Positions 6,330 to 13,407 of a stretch of 14,204 bases of DNA are shown one piece after another. The notes beneath the pieces are model-generated. The model was given only the letters and a program-made list of their open reading frames with translations, did no database searches and was not told the origin of the DNA. The stretch spans positions 796 to 14,999 of the forward strand of contig DIZR01000092.1 of assembly GCA_002429425.1 (NCBI GenBank), in the 5' to 3' direction. Numbering within the stretch: the first letter of the stretch is position 1; each line of letters starts with the position of its first letter. The DNA comes from Patescibacteria group bacterium UBA6023. Its GTDB lineage: Bacteria > Patescibacteriota > Minisyncoccia > Phycocordibacterales > UBA6899. Made by a program: the position numbers and the translations under genes.

Positions 6330-7373
6330 TTAACCCAAGGATAATTTTACCAAAATCAACATAGCAAAAATGAGTAAGGCGCAAAAGATCAGCCCCCATT
6401 TAAGGACGAGCACTATGTTTTTGGGAGCAGCTTTATTGGCAGCCTGCTCTCTGGCAGCATTCGCACCAGATATTTCTCTGGCACTCTCGTTGAGGATATC
6501 ATTCAATATTTCAGAGGTTGGAGTACTAAGCTCTGCGCTCGCTTGAGCCCCATTCATGTACTTCAAGTAAAGAAGTCCTATTGTCATTTGCTCCAAATAG
6601 ATACTCAAAGACCAAACTAATCCTTCGTAAATAAGCACAACGCTCCAAATAAAATCAGGTGTGGGGATGTGTTCTCTTACCACAAGAAATAGGATGAGTG
6701 GCAGAGCCATAATTCCTGCAGTTATCGAAGTAAGAGTGTACGCGGCAAGAAATTGTATCGGGTTACTTCTTAGAACATCAACCGATTCTTTAAGTGCTTG
6801 AAATGGTCTTTTGTCTTGCCATGCGATACCAGGCAATGCGAGAAATGAAATAAGTCGAAGAACTTTTTCGAGCATTTCCAGCCCCAAGCGAGACCAACTT
6901 AATGATCCGCTATTTACTCCACCAAGTGTCATTGCCGCATCTTGAAGGGAGGGTTGCGCTCGAGAAGAACTATTACGTCTACTGGTGAGCGCTTGAAGGA
7001 TTAGCAAAATAAACCAAAGAATTGCCCAAATAAGCGCAATGGGTATTGCTTTAATGGCATCGTTAAAAATAGTTTCACGCAATGCTTTGCCTAAAGAAAA
7101 TTGTTTATTTTGCTCTGATTGGAGGAGCTCAAGCATGACCATGTTTGCAATGCAAATGCTGTAGGTGATCAGGATGAGAAATAGCAGTATCTCAAATAAC
7201 CCAAGCAAGTGATTGGCTGGTGCCTGCCAATAGTACCGCAAATATAACGTAACAAAAGAGACGATAATCCAGGAGAAAAATATTGGAAAAAGAAAAGCTG
7301 GGCGTTTAGTGATAAATATGAATGAATCTTTAAACAGCTTCCATCCATCAGTAAAATTAGAAAAAAAATTCAT
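6330..7373 (-). CDS. Multi-pass membrane protein, DUF6159-like
   Basis: The 347-residue protein has about six membrane segments. The N-terminal GWKLFKDSFIFITKRP (11-26) before the first helix, and the central FLALPGIAWQDKRPFQALKESVDVL pattern, resemble the DUF6159 type of bacterial membrane proteins, in which a conserved Pro and a KES/KRS stretch precede a helix. An Ala/Glu-rich cytosolic linker follows (SELSTPTSEILNDILNES and on to AANKAAPK) before a last helix at the C-terminus. Function is unknown for the family. A possible -10 (TATAAG, 7397-7392) lies 18 nt before the ATG. No Shine-Dalgarno is present. Confidence 0.7.
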   Translation of the reverse strand: MNFFSNFTDGWKLFKDSFIFITKRPAFLFPIFFSWIIVSFVTLYLRYYWQAPANHLLGLFEILLFLILITYSICIANMVMLELLQSEQNKQFSLGKALRETIFNDAIKAIPIALIWAILWFILLILQALTSRRNSSSRAQPSLQDAAMTLGGVNSGSLSWSRLGLEMLEKVLRLISFLALPGIAWQDKRPFQALKESVDVLRSNPIQFLAAYTLTSITAGIMALPLILFLVVREHIPTPDFIWSVVLIYEGLVWSLSIYLEQMTIGLLYLKYMNGAQASAELSTPTSEILNDILNESAREISGANAAREQAANKAAPKNIVLVLKWGLIFCALLIFAMLILVKLSLG

Positions 7374-7591
7374 GGGGTGAGAACTATCTTACTTATAAAA
7401 TTCATCTTCAGATATATCTAAGCACTCCCTAGTCAATCATGCAAACAAGGAAAGAGAGCATTAATACACCCACGAGCTAGAATGCTATTCTGCGATACAT
7501 TGAGTGAAGAAGTATATCCCTTACGATAAAAGAAGAAAGAAACCGCTCGCAAAAAGGCATGCAGAGCTATCCTTATACACCCACATACAAA
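7374..7591. other. Intergenic region with no recognisable gene
   Basis: This stretch separates the DUF6159-like gene from the methyltransferase terminator. No open frame with a plausible start, no tRNA and no copy of the long repeat was found. The text ATACACCCAC occurs twice (near 7463 and 7575), and AGAATGCTATTCT makes a small hairpin. Confidence 0.4.
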
Positions 7592-7618
7592 AACCATCCG
7601 AAGGTGGTTCTTATTTTT
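7592..7618 (-). terminator. Probable bidirectional terminator after the methyltransferase gene
   Basis: AACCATCC (7592-7599), loop GAA, GGTGGTT (7603-7609), a stem with one bulged T. The plus side is followed by TTATTTTT and the minus side continues into TTTTTG. Being about 120 nt past the methyltransferase stop, with repeat copy B in between, it likely ends that transcript. Confidence 0.6.
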
Positions 7619-7684
7619 GGGTGCCTACTGGGATGAAGTGGGAACAATATTAAAAAATTAAATGATCCCGCTATCTATATCCCC
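7619..7684 (-). repeat. Intergenic tRNA-3'-like repeat, copy B
   Basis: The plus strand begins GGGTGCCTACTGGGATG, continues GTGGGAACAATATT, and ends CTATCTATATCCCC. It is about 91% identical to copy A over 58 aligned bases. It lies in the 3' untranslated region of the methyltransferase gene, directly before the hairpin at 7592-7609. Confidence 0.75.
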
Positions 7685-7731
7685 ATGCTTTTCCACAACA
7701 CCCCACCTTGAAACACCACCTCACGGTGAAC

Positions 7732-8331
7732 TTATTTCTCGCAAAGATAATATCCAAGAACGCCATTATCATCCATAAAATCTCTATGAAATAAATTCAC
7801 TTTAGAAAACTGCTCGTTAAGTAACGATTCAATTATTTCCACATCAACCGCGATTCCTTTTGTGTGAGGTTTTGTATATTCAACACCAGAATACAGGAGG
7901 GGTGTGATCAAAAGTAATTGGCCCTTTTCCGAAAGCAAGTCATAAATATTCTTCAGAAAAACTTTTTTATCTTTTATAAATGCAATAACTAATTTATTTG
8001 TAATGAGATCGTATGTATTTGCATGAAACTGATCCAATCCAAGGGCATCAACATCGCCCACAACCACAGACTGTTCATCGAGTCCTGTTCGCTCACGTGC
8101 AATACGCACCGCCTCGGAAGATGCATCGATACCCGTGACATCGAACCCTCGCTTCTGCATTCTCATCAACACGTCCCCTGTTCCGCACCCAACATCAAGC
8201 AATGTTCGCGGAATATTTCCTTCTTTGGGGGTAAGGCGTGGCAACAATTCTTCATCAATAAAAATATCATTAAATGTGGTAAAATCCTTTCCTTGTTTAA
8301 ATACTTCATCCCATCGTTCTTTTGGATTCAT
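7732..8331 (-). CDS. Class I SAM-dependent methyltransferase
   Basis: The 199-residue protein has the Rossmann methyltransferase core: motif I LLDVGCGTGDVL (44-55), the acidic end of strand 2 in VTGIDASSEAV (65-75; Asp69), and VVVGDVDAL (89-97), a typical motif III region. It is close to UbiE/Tehb-like small-molecule methyltransferases, but nothing shows the substrate. It is a single-gene unit with its own near-leaderless promoter at 8341 and its own terminator. An added or substituted C-terminal part (about 140-199) would set specificity. Confidence 0.85.
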   Translation of the reverse strand: MNPKERWDEVFKQGKDFTTFNDIFIDEELLPRLTPKEGNIPRTLLDVGCGTGDVLMRMQKRGFDVTGIDASSEAVRIARERTGLDEQSVVVGDVDALGLDQFHANTYDLITNKLVIAFIKDKKVFLKNIYDLLSEKGQLLLITPLLYSGVEYTKPHTKGIAVDVEIIESLLNEQFSKVNLFHRDFMDDNGVLGYYLCEK

Positions 8332-8340
8332 TGTTATGTC

Positions 8341-8346
8341 ATTATA
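8341..8346 (-). promoter_or_regulatory. -10 box of the methyltransferase gene, near-leaderless
   Basis: A perfect TATAAT on the minus strand, 9 nt before ATG 8331. The transcript should carry only about 2-4 untranslated bases. No good -35 is seen. Confidence 0.6.
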
Positions 8347-8363
8347 AATGAAAACTTCTTATT

Positions 8364-8392
8364 AAACACAAAAACCACCCAAAGGTGATTTT
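8364..8392 (-). terminator. Probable terminator between repeat C and the methyltransferase promoter
   Basis: On the minus strand AAAATCACC, loop TTTG, GGTGGTTTT (8392-8371) with one G-T pair, followed by TGTGTTT. It resembles the hairpin beside copy B in sequence and position, and would end transcripts from the 8548 gene. Confidence 0.55.
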
Positions 8393-8396
8393 GTAA

Positions 8397-8465
8397 GGGG
8401 TGCCGTCATAGAGGACGTTAGAACTATTTTTGAGCTAATAAACGACACTTCCATCTGCATTCCCA
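8397..8465 (-). repeat. Intergenic tRNA-3'-like repeat, copy C
   Basis: The plus strand begins GGGGTGCCGTCATAGAGG and has GTTAGAACTATTTTT, AAACGACACT and CCATCTGCATTCCC. It aligns without gaps for about 58 bases with copy D at roughly 80% identity, and more weakly with A and B. It lies 3' of the 106-residue membrane protein gene. Confidence 0.7.
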
Positions 8466-8547
8466 ACCTGCGATCTGTGGAGGTGGTGTAGTTGCTTGAT
8501 AATTCACAGTGTCAAAAAAGGAGATAGGGGACGCTTAAACTTATTAT

Positions 8548-8868
8548 TTAGTGTAGAAGGGCGATAGCGCAAAAACCCAACAACACCCCTGTCCACTGTT
8601 TTATAGATAGTGGTTCGTGGTAATAAGAAATGGTGATAAGTAGAACGATGAGGATATTGATAACAATCGGCAGGATGGTAGCAATACTAAAATTTGTTGA
8701 GCGAAGTTGTAACCCATAGTATGTAAGGCTAGCTGAATAAGAGAGTAAAGCACTTGATAAAAATAACAACCCAATGCCCTGCAAGGAGTATTGTTGATTA
8801 GCCCAGTTCTTCATAAAAACACCCCCTAGAGCCATTCCGATTCCAATGAGTATAAATTTTATAAGCAT
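8548..8868 (-). CDS. Four-helix membrane protein, DMT/SMR (EamA half)-like
   Basis: The 106-residue product has four hydrophobic segments (about 3-18, 29-46, 58-80, 88-105). The C-terminal half, with YHEPLSIKQWTGVLLGFCAI, resembles the last two helices of drug/metabolite and small multidrug resistance transporters. In alignment with EmrE by eye, helix 1 keeps the trailing Met-Lys (FMK) but has Met where the essential membrane Glu14 should be. It is therefore unlikely to be a classical proton-coupled drug exporter; a lipid or undecaprenyl-sugar flippase subunit is an alternative. A GTTCTAACCTGATAGAGT promoter motif lies upstream. Confidence 0.65.
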   Translation of the reverse strand: MLIKFILIGIGMALGGVFMKNWANQQYSLQGIGLLFLSSALLSYSASLTYYGLQLRSTNFSIATILPIVINILIVLLITISYYHEPLSIKQWTGVLLGFCAIALLH

Positions 8869-8886
8869 GACTTTGTTTACATCAAA

Positions 8887-8904
8887 ACTCTATCAGGTTA
8901 GAAC
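8887..8904 (-). promoter_or_regulatory. Probable promoter of the DMT/SMR-like gene
   Basis: The minus strand reads GTTCTAAC (8904-8897), C, then TGATAGAGT (8895-8887), an extended -10-like sequence. It matches the promoter of the 4770-5213 gene at about 15 of 19 positions. It leaves a leader of about 12 nt before ATG 8868. Confidence 0.4.
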
Positions 8905-8948
8905 TGAAATGTCTTTATCCAACTTAATCATTCGCAAAAATTCCCGTT

Positions 8949-8977
8949 AGGGTACCATAGTGGACACACTTCAAACC
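8949..8977 (-). repeat. Short copy of the intergenic repeat, copy F
   Basis: The plus strand reads AGGGTACCATAGTGGAC...TTCAAACC. It pairs best with copy E at 11532: both have GGGTRCCRTAGTGGA and TTCRAACC at the same spacing. It lies between divergent genes, so unlike A-C it cannot be a 3'-end element of either neighbour. Confidence 0.5.
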
Positions 8978-9033
8978 TTCATCATGTTGTACAATTTTTT
9001 TGCATCTTTTCACTGCCTTGCACCGAAAACGTG

Positions 9034-9047
9034 TTGGGATCACCCAA
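9034..9047. promoter_or_regulatory. Inverted repeat upstream of the acyltransferase gene
   Basis: TTGGG-ATCA-CCCAA, a perfect 5-bp dyad just before the likely -10 at 9051. It could be an operator or a weak hairpin; it is short enough to be chance. Confidence 0.3.
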
Positions 9048-9050
9048 AAC

Positions 9051-9059
9051 TGTTATGCT
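9051..9059 (+). promoter_or_regulatory. Possible extended -10 of the acyltransferase gene
   Basis: TGTTATGCT has the TGn extension and four of six -10 consensus bases. It would give a leader of about 35 nt. No clear -35 at proper distance was found. Confidence 0.35.
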
Positions 9060-9100
9060 TCTTATTATAGAAACTCTTTTTATGAGCACTCTACCAATAA

Positions 9101-11296
9101 ATGAGGTCACCGAACAAAAATAGCAGCATACCGTATCGTCCGTATATTGACGGCCTTCGTGGTGTCGCCGTTATTGCGGTTGTGCTCTATCATGCAAAAC
9201 TTTTTTTTACTACCGGAGGATTCATCGGTGTGGATATTTTTTTTGTTATATCTGGGTTTTTGATCACTCTGATCATTACCCGAGATCTCAACGCTGGGAC
9301 TTTTTCGCTACTGGGATTTTGGGAGCGTCGCGTGCGAAGAATTCTGCCGGCACATTTTGTAGTCATGCTTGCTTCGGTCATCGCAGCATATTTCTTGATC
9401 TTGTACCCGCCAGATTATGTATTTTTTGGAAAAACAGTTATTGCTCAAAGTATGTTCGTGTCGAATGCTTTGTTTATGGTGACCGATAACTACTTTGATG
9501 AACAGGCAAGATTCTCTCCGCTCCTCCACACATGGTCTCTTTCTGTTGAGGAGCAATTCTATATTCTTTTTCCATTCGTTGTCCTTTTCAGTACCTGGCT
9601 TTCACGACGGAGTCCCGCGTCGCGCATGAAACGATATTGGGCATGGGTAGATAAGGGAAAAAATAGCGCACTTATCCACGAGACCCACAGTGACAATGAC
9701 GTGGGGAGGAGAGGATATTATTCACTATTCACTTTCGTCATTCTGTTTGGGATTCTTTCTCTACTGCTTAACATATGGTTCGTTGATATTACCCCCAACA
9801 TTCCCTTTAAGCTCAAATTCGTTCCCGACCGGATCTTTGGTGGTGCCACATATGCCACAATAGGATTCTATCTTCTCTTCACTCGAATGTGGGAACTTGC
9901 ACTTGGTATTCTCGTCGCACTCTGTGCAGTAAGGATCCGCTCGCCATTTCTGGCTGACGTGGTGAGCATCTCGGGCATCATTGCAATCGGCACATCGATT
10001 TTTATTTTTACTGACAAAACATCCTTTCCTGGTATCGCCGCACTTCTCCCAACTATGGGCGCTGCAGCATTCATTGTGGCAAACGAAAGCCATCCGACAA
10101 GAACGGGGAGGATACTCTCAAGTACTCCACTAATATTTGTTGGAGTCATCTCTTACTCGCTCTACTTATGGCACTGGCCACTGTTTGTATTCGCAAAGCT
10201 CACATCATCCACCGCGCTCTCACCAATGACGATGGCTGGGCTCTGTGCTGTCGCAGTGATAATTTCATGGCTCTCCTACCGATTCATCGAGCTTCCATTT
10301 AGAAAAAAAACCTTTATTCATCAACGATATGTGATATTTCTTCTTGGCGCTACTGCGATGGGAATACTCGTCCTCTCCGGAATGCTTATAAAGCAGCATT
10401 CATCTCCGTTTTCAAATCGGATACCACTTCCTGCAAGGCATGTACTGGAGACATCTTCAGAAAACATTCCATGGGGAGGGATGTGTTTTCAAACTCCGGG
10501 CGATGAATCACGTTACGGCGGGATTTGCCGCATTGGTGACGCACAGAAGGGTACGAAGCAGAAATTTGTACTGTGGGGTGATAGTCACGCAGAAGCGATG
10601 GCTCCTCTCTTTAATACGCTCGGACGAGCATATGGAGTTCAAGGAGTAGTGTTTGATGGCGGAAACTGTATTCCGATTATTGGAGCACATCTAATACCTC
10701 CAGCTCCCGGCTGTGAGGAGGAGAAAGAATTTGCCATTCGCTACATCAGAGACAATGACATCACACAGGTGATTCTTATAGCCCGCTGGAGCTACTATCT
10801 AACTGGGGGTCAGAACGCAAAGCGCGCAGCACTTATCACTGATACAAATAATAGCTCAAATTTATCGATCGAAGCGGAAAAAGTCTTTGAGAGGAAGTTC
10901 GTGCCGATGGTACAGCAACTATCTCGCGAGGGTCGCTCCATATATATCGTTGAACAAGTTCCAGAGCAACCCCAATTTGATCTCCGTAATATTTTTTATC
11001 GCGCAGTACACACAAAAAAAGAAATACAATTCGAGAGCATATCGATGAAGGACAGTGAGGCAACTCAAGCACTTCCCAACTCGGTCATTGACTCGCTCGC
11101 ATCACTACCCAACGTTCACATCATCAATCCAGCAAAACTCCTTTGTAAGAGAGGTGGCCTTTGTGAACTTGAGGCTGGAGGAAAACTCATCTACAGAGAC
11201 GAGAGCCACTTGAGTACGATTGGCGCAATGAGTCTTGAGCCACTTTTTACTCCGTTTTTCAAAAGCATACAGAGCGCGAGCTCAAGTACGCAGTAA
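9101..11296 (+). CDS. Acyltransferase 3 (OafA/YrhL-type) with C-terminal SGNH domain
   Basis: This 731-residue protein should acylate an extracytoplasmic glycan. The membrane part has YIDGLRGVAVIAVVLYHA (15-32) with catalytic His31, GGFIGVDIFFVISGFLIT (39-56), RRVRRILPA (76-84) and HTWSLSVEEQFY (about 143-154). After the last helix comes an SGNH hydrolase-like domain with WGDSH (492-496; Ser495) and a C-terminal DESH (700-703). Two insertions are unusual: a polar loop at about 168-208, and about 20 residues before RMWELALG (262-269). A stop codon immediately precedes the ATG, so the start is fixed. The polysaccharide substrate is unknown. Confidence 0.93.
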   Translation: MRSPNKNSSIPYRPYIDGLRGVAVIAVVLYHAKLFFTTGGFIGVDIFFVISGFLITLIITRDLNAGTFSLLGFWERRVRRILPAHFVVMLASVIAAYFLILYPPDYVFFGKTVIAQSMFVSNALFMVTDNYFDEQARFSPLLHTWSLSVEEQFYILFPFVVLFSTWLSRRSPASRMKRYWAWVDKGKNSALIHETHSDNDVGRRGYYSLFTFVILFGILSLLLNIWFVDITPNIPFKLKFVPDRIFGGATYATIGFYLLFTRMWELALGILVALCAVRIRSPFLADVVSISGIIAIGTSIFIFTDKTSFPGIAALLPTMGAAAFIVANESHPTRTGRILSSTPLIFVGVISYSLYLWHWPLFVFAKLTSSTALSPMTMAGLCAVAVIISWLSYRFIELPFRKKTFIHQRYVIFLLGATAMGILVLSGMLIKQHSSPFSNRIPLPARHVLETSSENIPWGGMCFQTPGDESRYGGICRIGDAQKGTKQKFVLWGDSHAEAMAPLFNTLGRAYGVQGVVFDGGNCIPIIGAHLIPPAPGCEEEKEFAIRYIRDNDITQVILIARWSYYLTGGQNAKRAALITDTNNSSNLSIEAEKVFERKFVPMVQQLSREGRSIYIVEQVPEQPQFDLRNIFYRAVHTKKEIQFESISMKDSEATQALPNSVIDSLASLPNVHIINPAKLLCKRGGLCELEAGGKLIYRDESHLSTIGAMSLEPLFTPFFKSIQSASSSTQ

Positions 11297-11490
11297 TAAG
11301 AATGCCCTAACAGAAAAGGTGCCTCCAGAAAATTTCGAAGCGTACAGCTTCAGCACCTGATTCACCACAAATAGTACTTCAGAAAATACAATCGCTCCGC
11401 TCATTACTTTCTTGGTCGCCAATTTCTGAGGATTTCGAAATCCCCAGAAATATGGAAAACAGCTTCGAATCCATGACGGAAGCACGCAAA
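11297..11490 (+). other. Structured intergenic region 3' of the acyltransferase gene
   Basis: No gene is supported here, but inverted repeats are dense. AGGTGC (11317-11322) pairs with GCACCT (11353-11358) around an inner GAAGC/GCTTC hairpin (11337-11351). A near-perfect 28-base palindrome lies at 11423-11450: TTTCTG and CAGAAA flank GGATTTCGAAATCC, with one A/C mismatch. Repeat-like ends occur at 11318-11341 (GGTGCC...TTCGAAGC) and, inverted, at 11461-11485 (GCTTCGAATCC...GGAAGCAC). It may be a folded 3' untranslated region or a small RNA ending at the terminator at 11491. Confidence 0.45.
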
Positions 11491-11522
11491 GAGAAAACCC
11501 CTCTCGGGGTTTTCTCGGTTTT
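11491..11522 (+). terminator. Strong intrinsic terminator
   Basis: GAGAAAACCCC (11491-11501), loop TCTC, GGGGTTTTCTC (11506-11516): a perfect 11-bp stem followed by GGTTTTA. It should end transcripts from the acyltransferase gene. Its A/T-rich base would also allow termination on the minus strand. Confidence 0.75.
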
Positions 11523-11531
11523 ATCCCGTTT

Positions 11532-11560
11532 GGGGTGCCGTAGTGGATAGATTTCGAACC
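11532..11560 (-). repeat. Short copy of the intergenic repeat, copy E
   Basis: The plus strand reads GGGGTGCCGTAGTGGATAG then ATTTCGAACC. Its complement, GGTTCGAAAT...CTACGGCACCCC, is the most tRNA-like of all copies (T-loop TTCGAAA, GGCACC end). The 3' distal box seen in copies A-D is missing. Confidence 0.55.
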
Positions 11561-11607
11561 TGTTTACTTGGATGAATACATTACCCTGCCCTCAAGTCCG
11601 AGTGGAA

Positions 11608-11632
11608 TTTCGTCCTTATTCTCATGACGAAA
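11608..11632. promoter_or_regulatory. Hairpin upstream of the lipid kinase gene
   Basis: TTTCGTC (11608-11614) and GACGAAA (11626-11632) form a perfect 7-bp dyad with an 11-nt loop and no T-run. It could be an operator or an RNA hairpin; it lies about 37 bp before the first -10 box. Confidence 0.35.
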
Positions 11633-11668
11633 AGATGAAGGAAAACACACAAGTGAATTTTTACCATT

Positions 11669-11687
11669 TGGTATAATTTGGTATCAT
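11669..11687 (+). promoter_or_regulatory. Two tandem extended -10 boxes before the lipid kinase gene
   Basis: TGGTATAAT (11669-11677) and TGGTATCAT (11679-11687) sit in a 10-bp direct repeat (TTTGGTATAA/TTTGGTATCA). The first is a perfect extended -10 with a leader of about 9 nt. The second ends 5 nt before ATG 11693 and would give an essentially leaderless transcript. Confidence 0.6.
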
Positions 11688-11692
11688 TAAGC

Positions 11693-12589
11693 ATGCGAAG
11701 TATAGCTATTATTTTCAATCAGCGGTCGGGTATTCTCAGTCGACTGGAAGAGTTGCAAAAAAATTGTATTGAATTATCTAACGAGTTATATCACATAGAA
11801 ATATATGAAGTACAAGAAGGCGATAATATCCCTGAGATAGCAAAACATTATATCGCAAGAAAATTTGATACTATCGCCGCAGCAGGCGGAGATGGCACAG
11901 TAAATGCAGTTGGCTGTGCACTTATTAATACCCAGTGTCGCTTGGGGATCTTACCACTCGGAACCTTTAACCATCTCGCAAAAGATCTTGGCATTTCTAC
12001 CGACTTATCACTCGCGTTTCGCACATTAACGAATGAGGGAAAAGAAATCATTATTGATGCCGCAAGTTGCAATAAAACAATTTTTTTTAATAATTCGAGT
12101 CTTGGAATTTATCCAAAGGTCGTACACCTTCGCGAAAAGTATCAATCATGGGGAAAATTAAAATGGACTGCTTTTTTCTTCGCTGTAATCGAAGTGATAA
12201 CACGACTCCCAAACATATTCATTTCTTTTGAAGCGGGTGGCCGAAAAATTTCTCGCCGGACACCTTTTCTTTTTGTCGGCAACAACGCCTATAAATTAAC
12301 AGGCGTGGGACTTGGGACACGCTCGTCACTTTCAAGCGGCAATTTATCCGTATGGCTCATTCACTCAACTTCATTTGGGGGAATGCTCGGTCTTTTAAGG
12401 ATCATGTTGAGCGTTATAGTGAAAGAAGACAGAGAGCTCGATACATTCTATCCGCAAGAAGTTATCATTGAGACTGTCCCCTCTCGACTTTCCGTTTCGT
12501 ATGACGGCGAAGTGTTGGAAGCTGACAGTCCATTTCATTACAAGATTCTGCCACAGTGTTTGCGGGTTATTGTTCCCGAAAAAATATGA
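11693..12589 (+). CDS. Diacylglycerol kinase-like lipid kinase (DAGK_cat family)
   Basis: It probably phosphorylates diacylglycerol or a related lipid with ATP at the inner membrane face. The 298 residues have SIAIIFNQRSG (3-13), the nucleotide-binding AAAGGDGTVNAVG (62-74), LGILPLGTFNHLAKDLG (84-100), a FFNNSSLGIYPKVV segment and a C-terminal SYDGEVLEADSPF strand, all in family order. An in-frame TTG at 11678 would add five residues but lies inside the promoter region, so I use ATG 11693. The stop overlaps the next ATG (ATGA), so the phosphoesterase is translationally coupled. Lipid specificity (diacylglycerol versus sphingoid or isoprenoid) is not visible. Confidence 0.88.
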   Translation: MRSIAIIFNQRSGILSRLEELQKNCIELSNELYHIEIYEVQEGDNIPEIAKHYIARKFDTIAAAGGDGTVNAVGCALINTQCRLGILPLGTFNHLAKDLGISTDLSLAFRTLTNEGKEIIIDAASCNKTIFFNNSSLGIYPKVVHLREKYQSWGKLKWTAFFFAVIEVITRLPNIFISFEAGGRKISRRTPFLFVGNNAYKLTGVGLGTRSSLSSGNLSVWLIHSTSFGGMLGLLRIMLSVIVKEDRELDTFYPQEVIIETVPSRLSVSYDGEVLEADSPFHYKILPQCLRVIVPEKI

Positions 12590-13407
12590 AGAAGATCATT
12601 CATATATCAGATCTCCACTTTAACCGCGTCGACCAGTCGCGGGTAGAGGCGCTCCATCTGCTCATTCGGCAAATTACCCCAAACGTGGTTGTTGTATCAG
12701 GCGACCTTACGCAGCGCGCAAAGAAAGAGGAGTTTATTGCCGCAAAAGGTTTTTTGGATGGCCTAGAACTACCTATGCTCGTAGTCCCAGGGAATCATGA
12801 TATTCCACTCTATAATCTTATTGAGCGATTTTATTCTCCACTAAAGCGCTACACAAAATTCATCACCAGCGATCTTGTTCCGTTCTATGCCGATAACGAG
12901 ATTGCGATCATAGGGTTGGTCTCTGCGCGAAAAGGAAAAATATTGTCAGGTTCAATAAGCGAACGACAGCTTGAGCGTGCAGAAACACTGCTCGGAAAAC
13001 TTGATGAAAAGATCATCAAGATTGTTGTGACACATCATCCTTTTGATATACCGCAAGACACGACTCACACGCATGCACAGGTGATCGCCCACTCAACAAG
13101 CGCAATGATGCGTTTGTCAAAAATTGGGATCGATTTGTTTTTGTCGGGGCATCTCCATGTTTTCCATGCAGGCGATACGACAACGCGCTATGTGATAAAC
13201 GGCTACAGCGGCCTCATCATTCATGCGGGTACTGCATTTTCAACACGAGTGCGAAGTGGCCCTGTTTCATTTAATCTCATCACTGTCGATGCTGAACATA
13301 TCATTGTCGAAAATTATGCCGGTAATACTGGTGATGCTGGGTATTCGATTGCTTCATTAACAAAGTTTACGCGAGGTAAAGACGGGTGGAAGATTGTTGC
13401 CTCATAG
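12586..13407 (+). CDS. Calcineurin-like metallophosphoesterase (CpdA/YfcE-like)
   Basis: The 273-residue enzyme carries the five metal-binding blocks: IIHISDLHF (4-12; Asp9, His11), VVSGDLTQ (36-43; Asp40), VVPGNHDIP (66-74; Asn70, His71), VVTHHPFD (147-154) and SGHLHVFHAG (187-196). The spacing is that of class III cyclic-nucleotide phosphodiesterase and UDP-sugar pyrophosphatase relatives. It has no signal peptide, so it should act in the cytosol on a phosphodiester, nucleotide or lipid-linked pyrophosphate. It shares a 4-nt ATGA overlap with the lipid kinase, pointing to related substrates. Its last 6 bases overlap the convergent PAP2 gene. Confidence 0.9.
   Translation: MKKIIHISDLHFNRVDQSRVEALHLLIRQITPNVVVVSGDLTQRAKKEEFIAAKGFLDGLELPMLVVPGNHDIPLYNLIERFYSPLKRYTKFITSDLVPFYADNEIAIIGLVSARKGKILSGSISERQLERAETLLGKLDEKIIKIVVTHHPFDIPQDTTHTHAQVIAHSTSAMMRLSKIGIDLFLSGHLHVFHAGDTTTRYVINGYSGLIIHAGTAFSTRVRSGPVSFNLITVDAEHIIVENYAGNTGDAGYSIASLTKFTRGKDGWKIVAS

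Noticed and set aside
5213..8904. Integron attC sites, suggested by GTTAGAAC cores next to single-gene units.
   Set aside because: The paired R''/R' and L''/L' boxes with a long folded middle are not found, and no integron integrase is in the window.
11282..11485. A 67-codon minus-strand frame in the acyltransferase-kinase gap.
   Set aside because: It spans the palindromes and repeat ends and has no start signal; it is a by-product of the structured non-coding stretch.
11532..11625. A tRNA gene on the minus strand, suggested by GGTTCGAAAT and CTACGGCACCCC, and a tRNA-Ser-like TCCGAGTGG at 11597-11605 on the plus strand.
   Set aside because: The T-stem pairs poorly, no matching 5' acceptor strand, D-arm or anticodon arm can be placed on the same strand, and similar tails recur elsewhere without any tRNA body.
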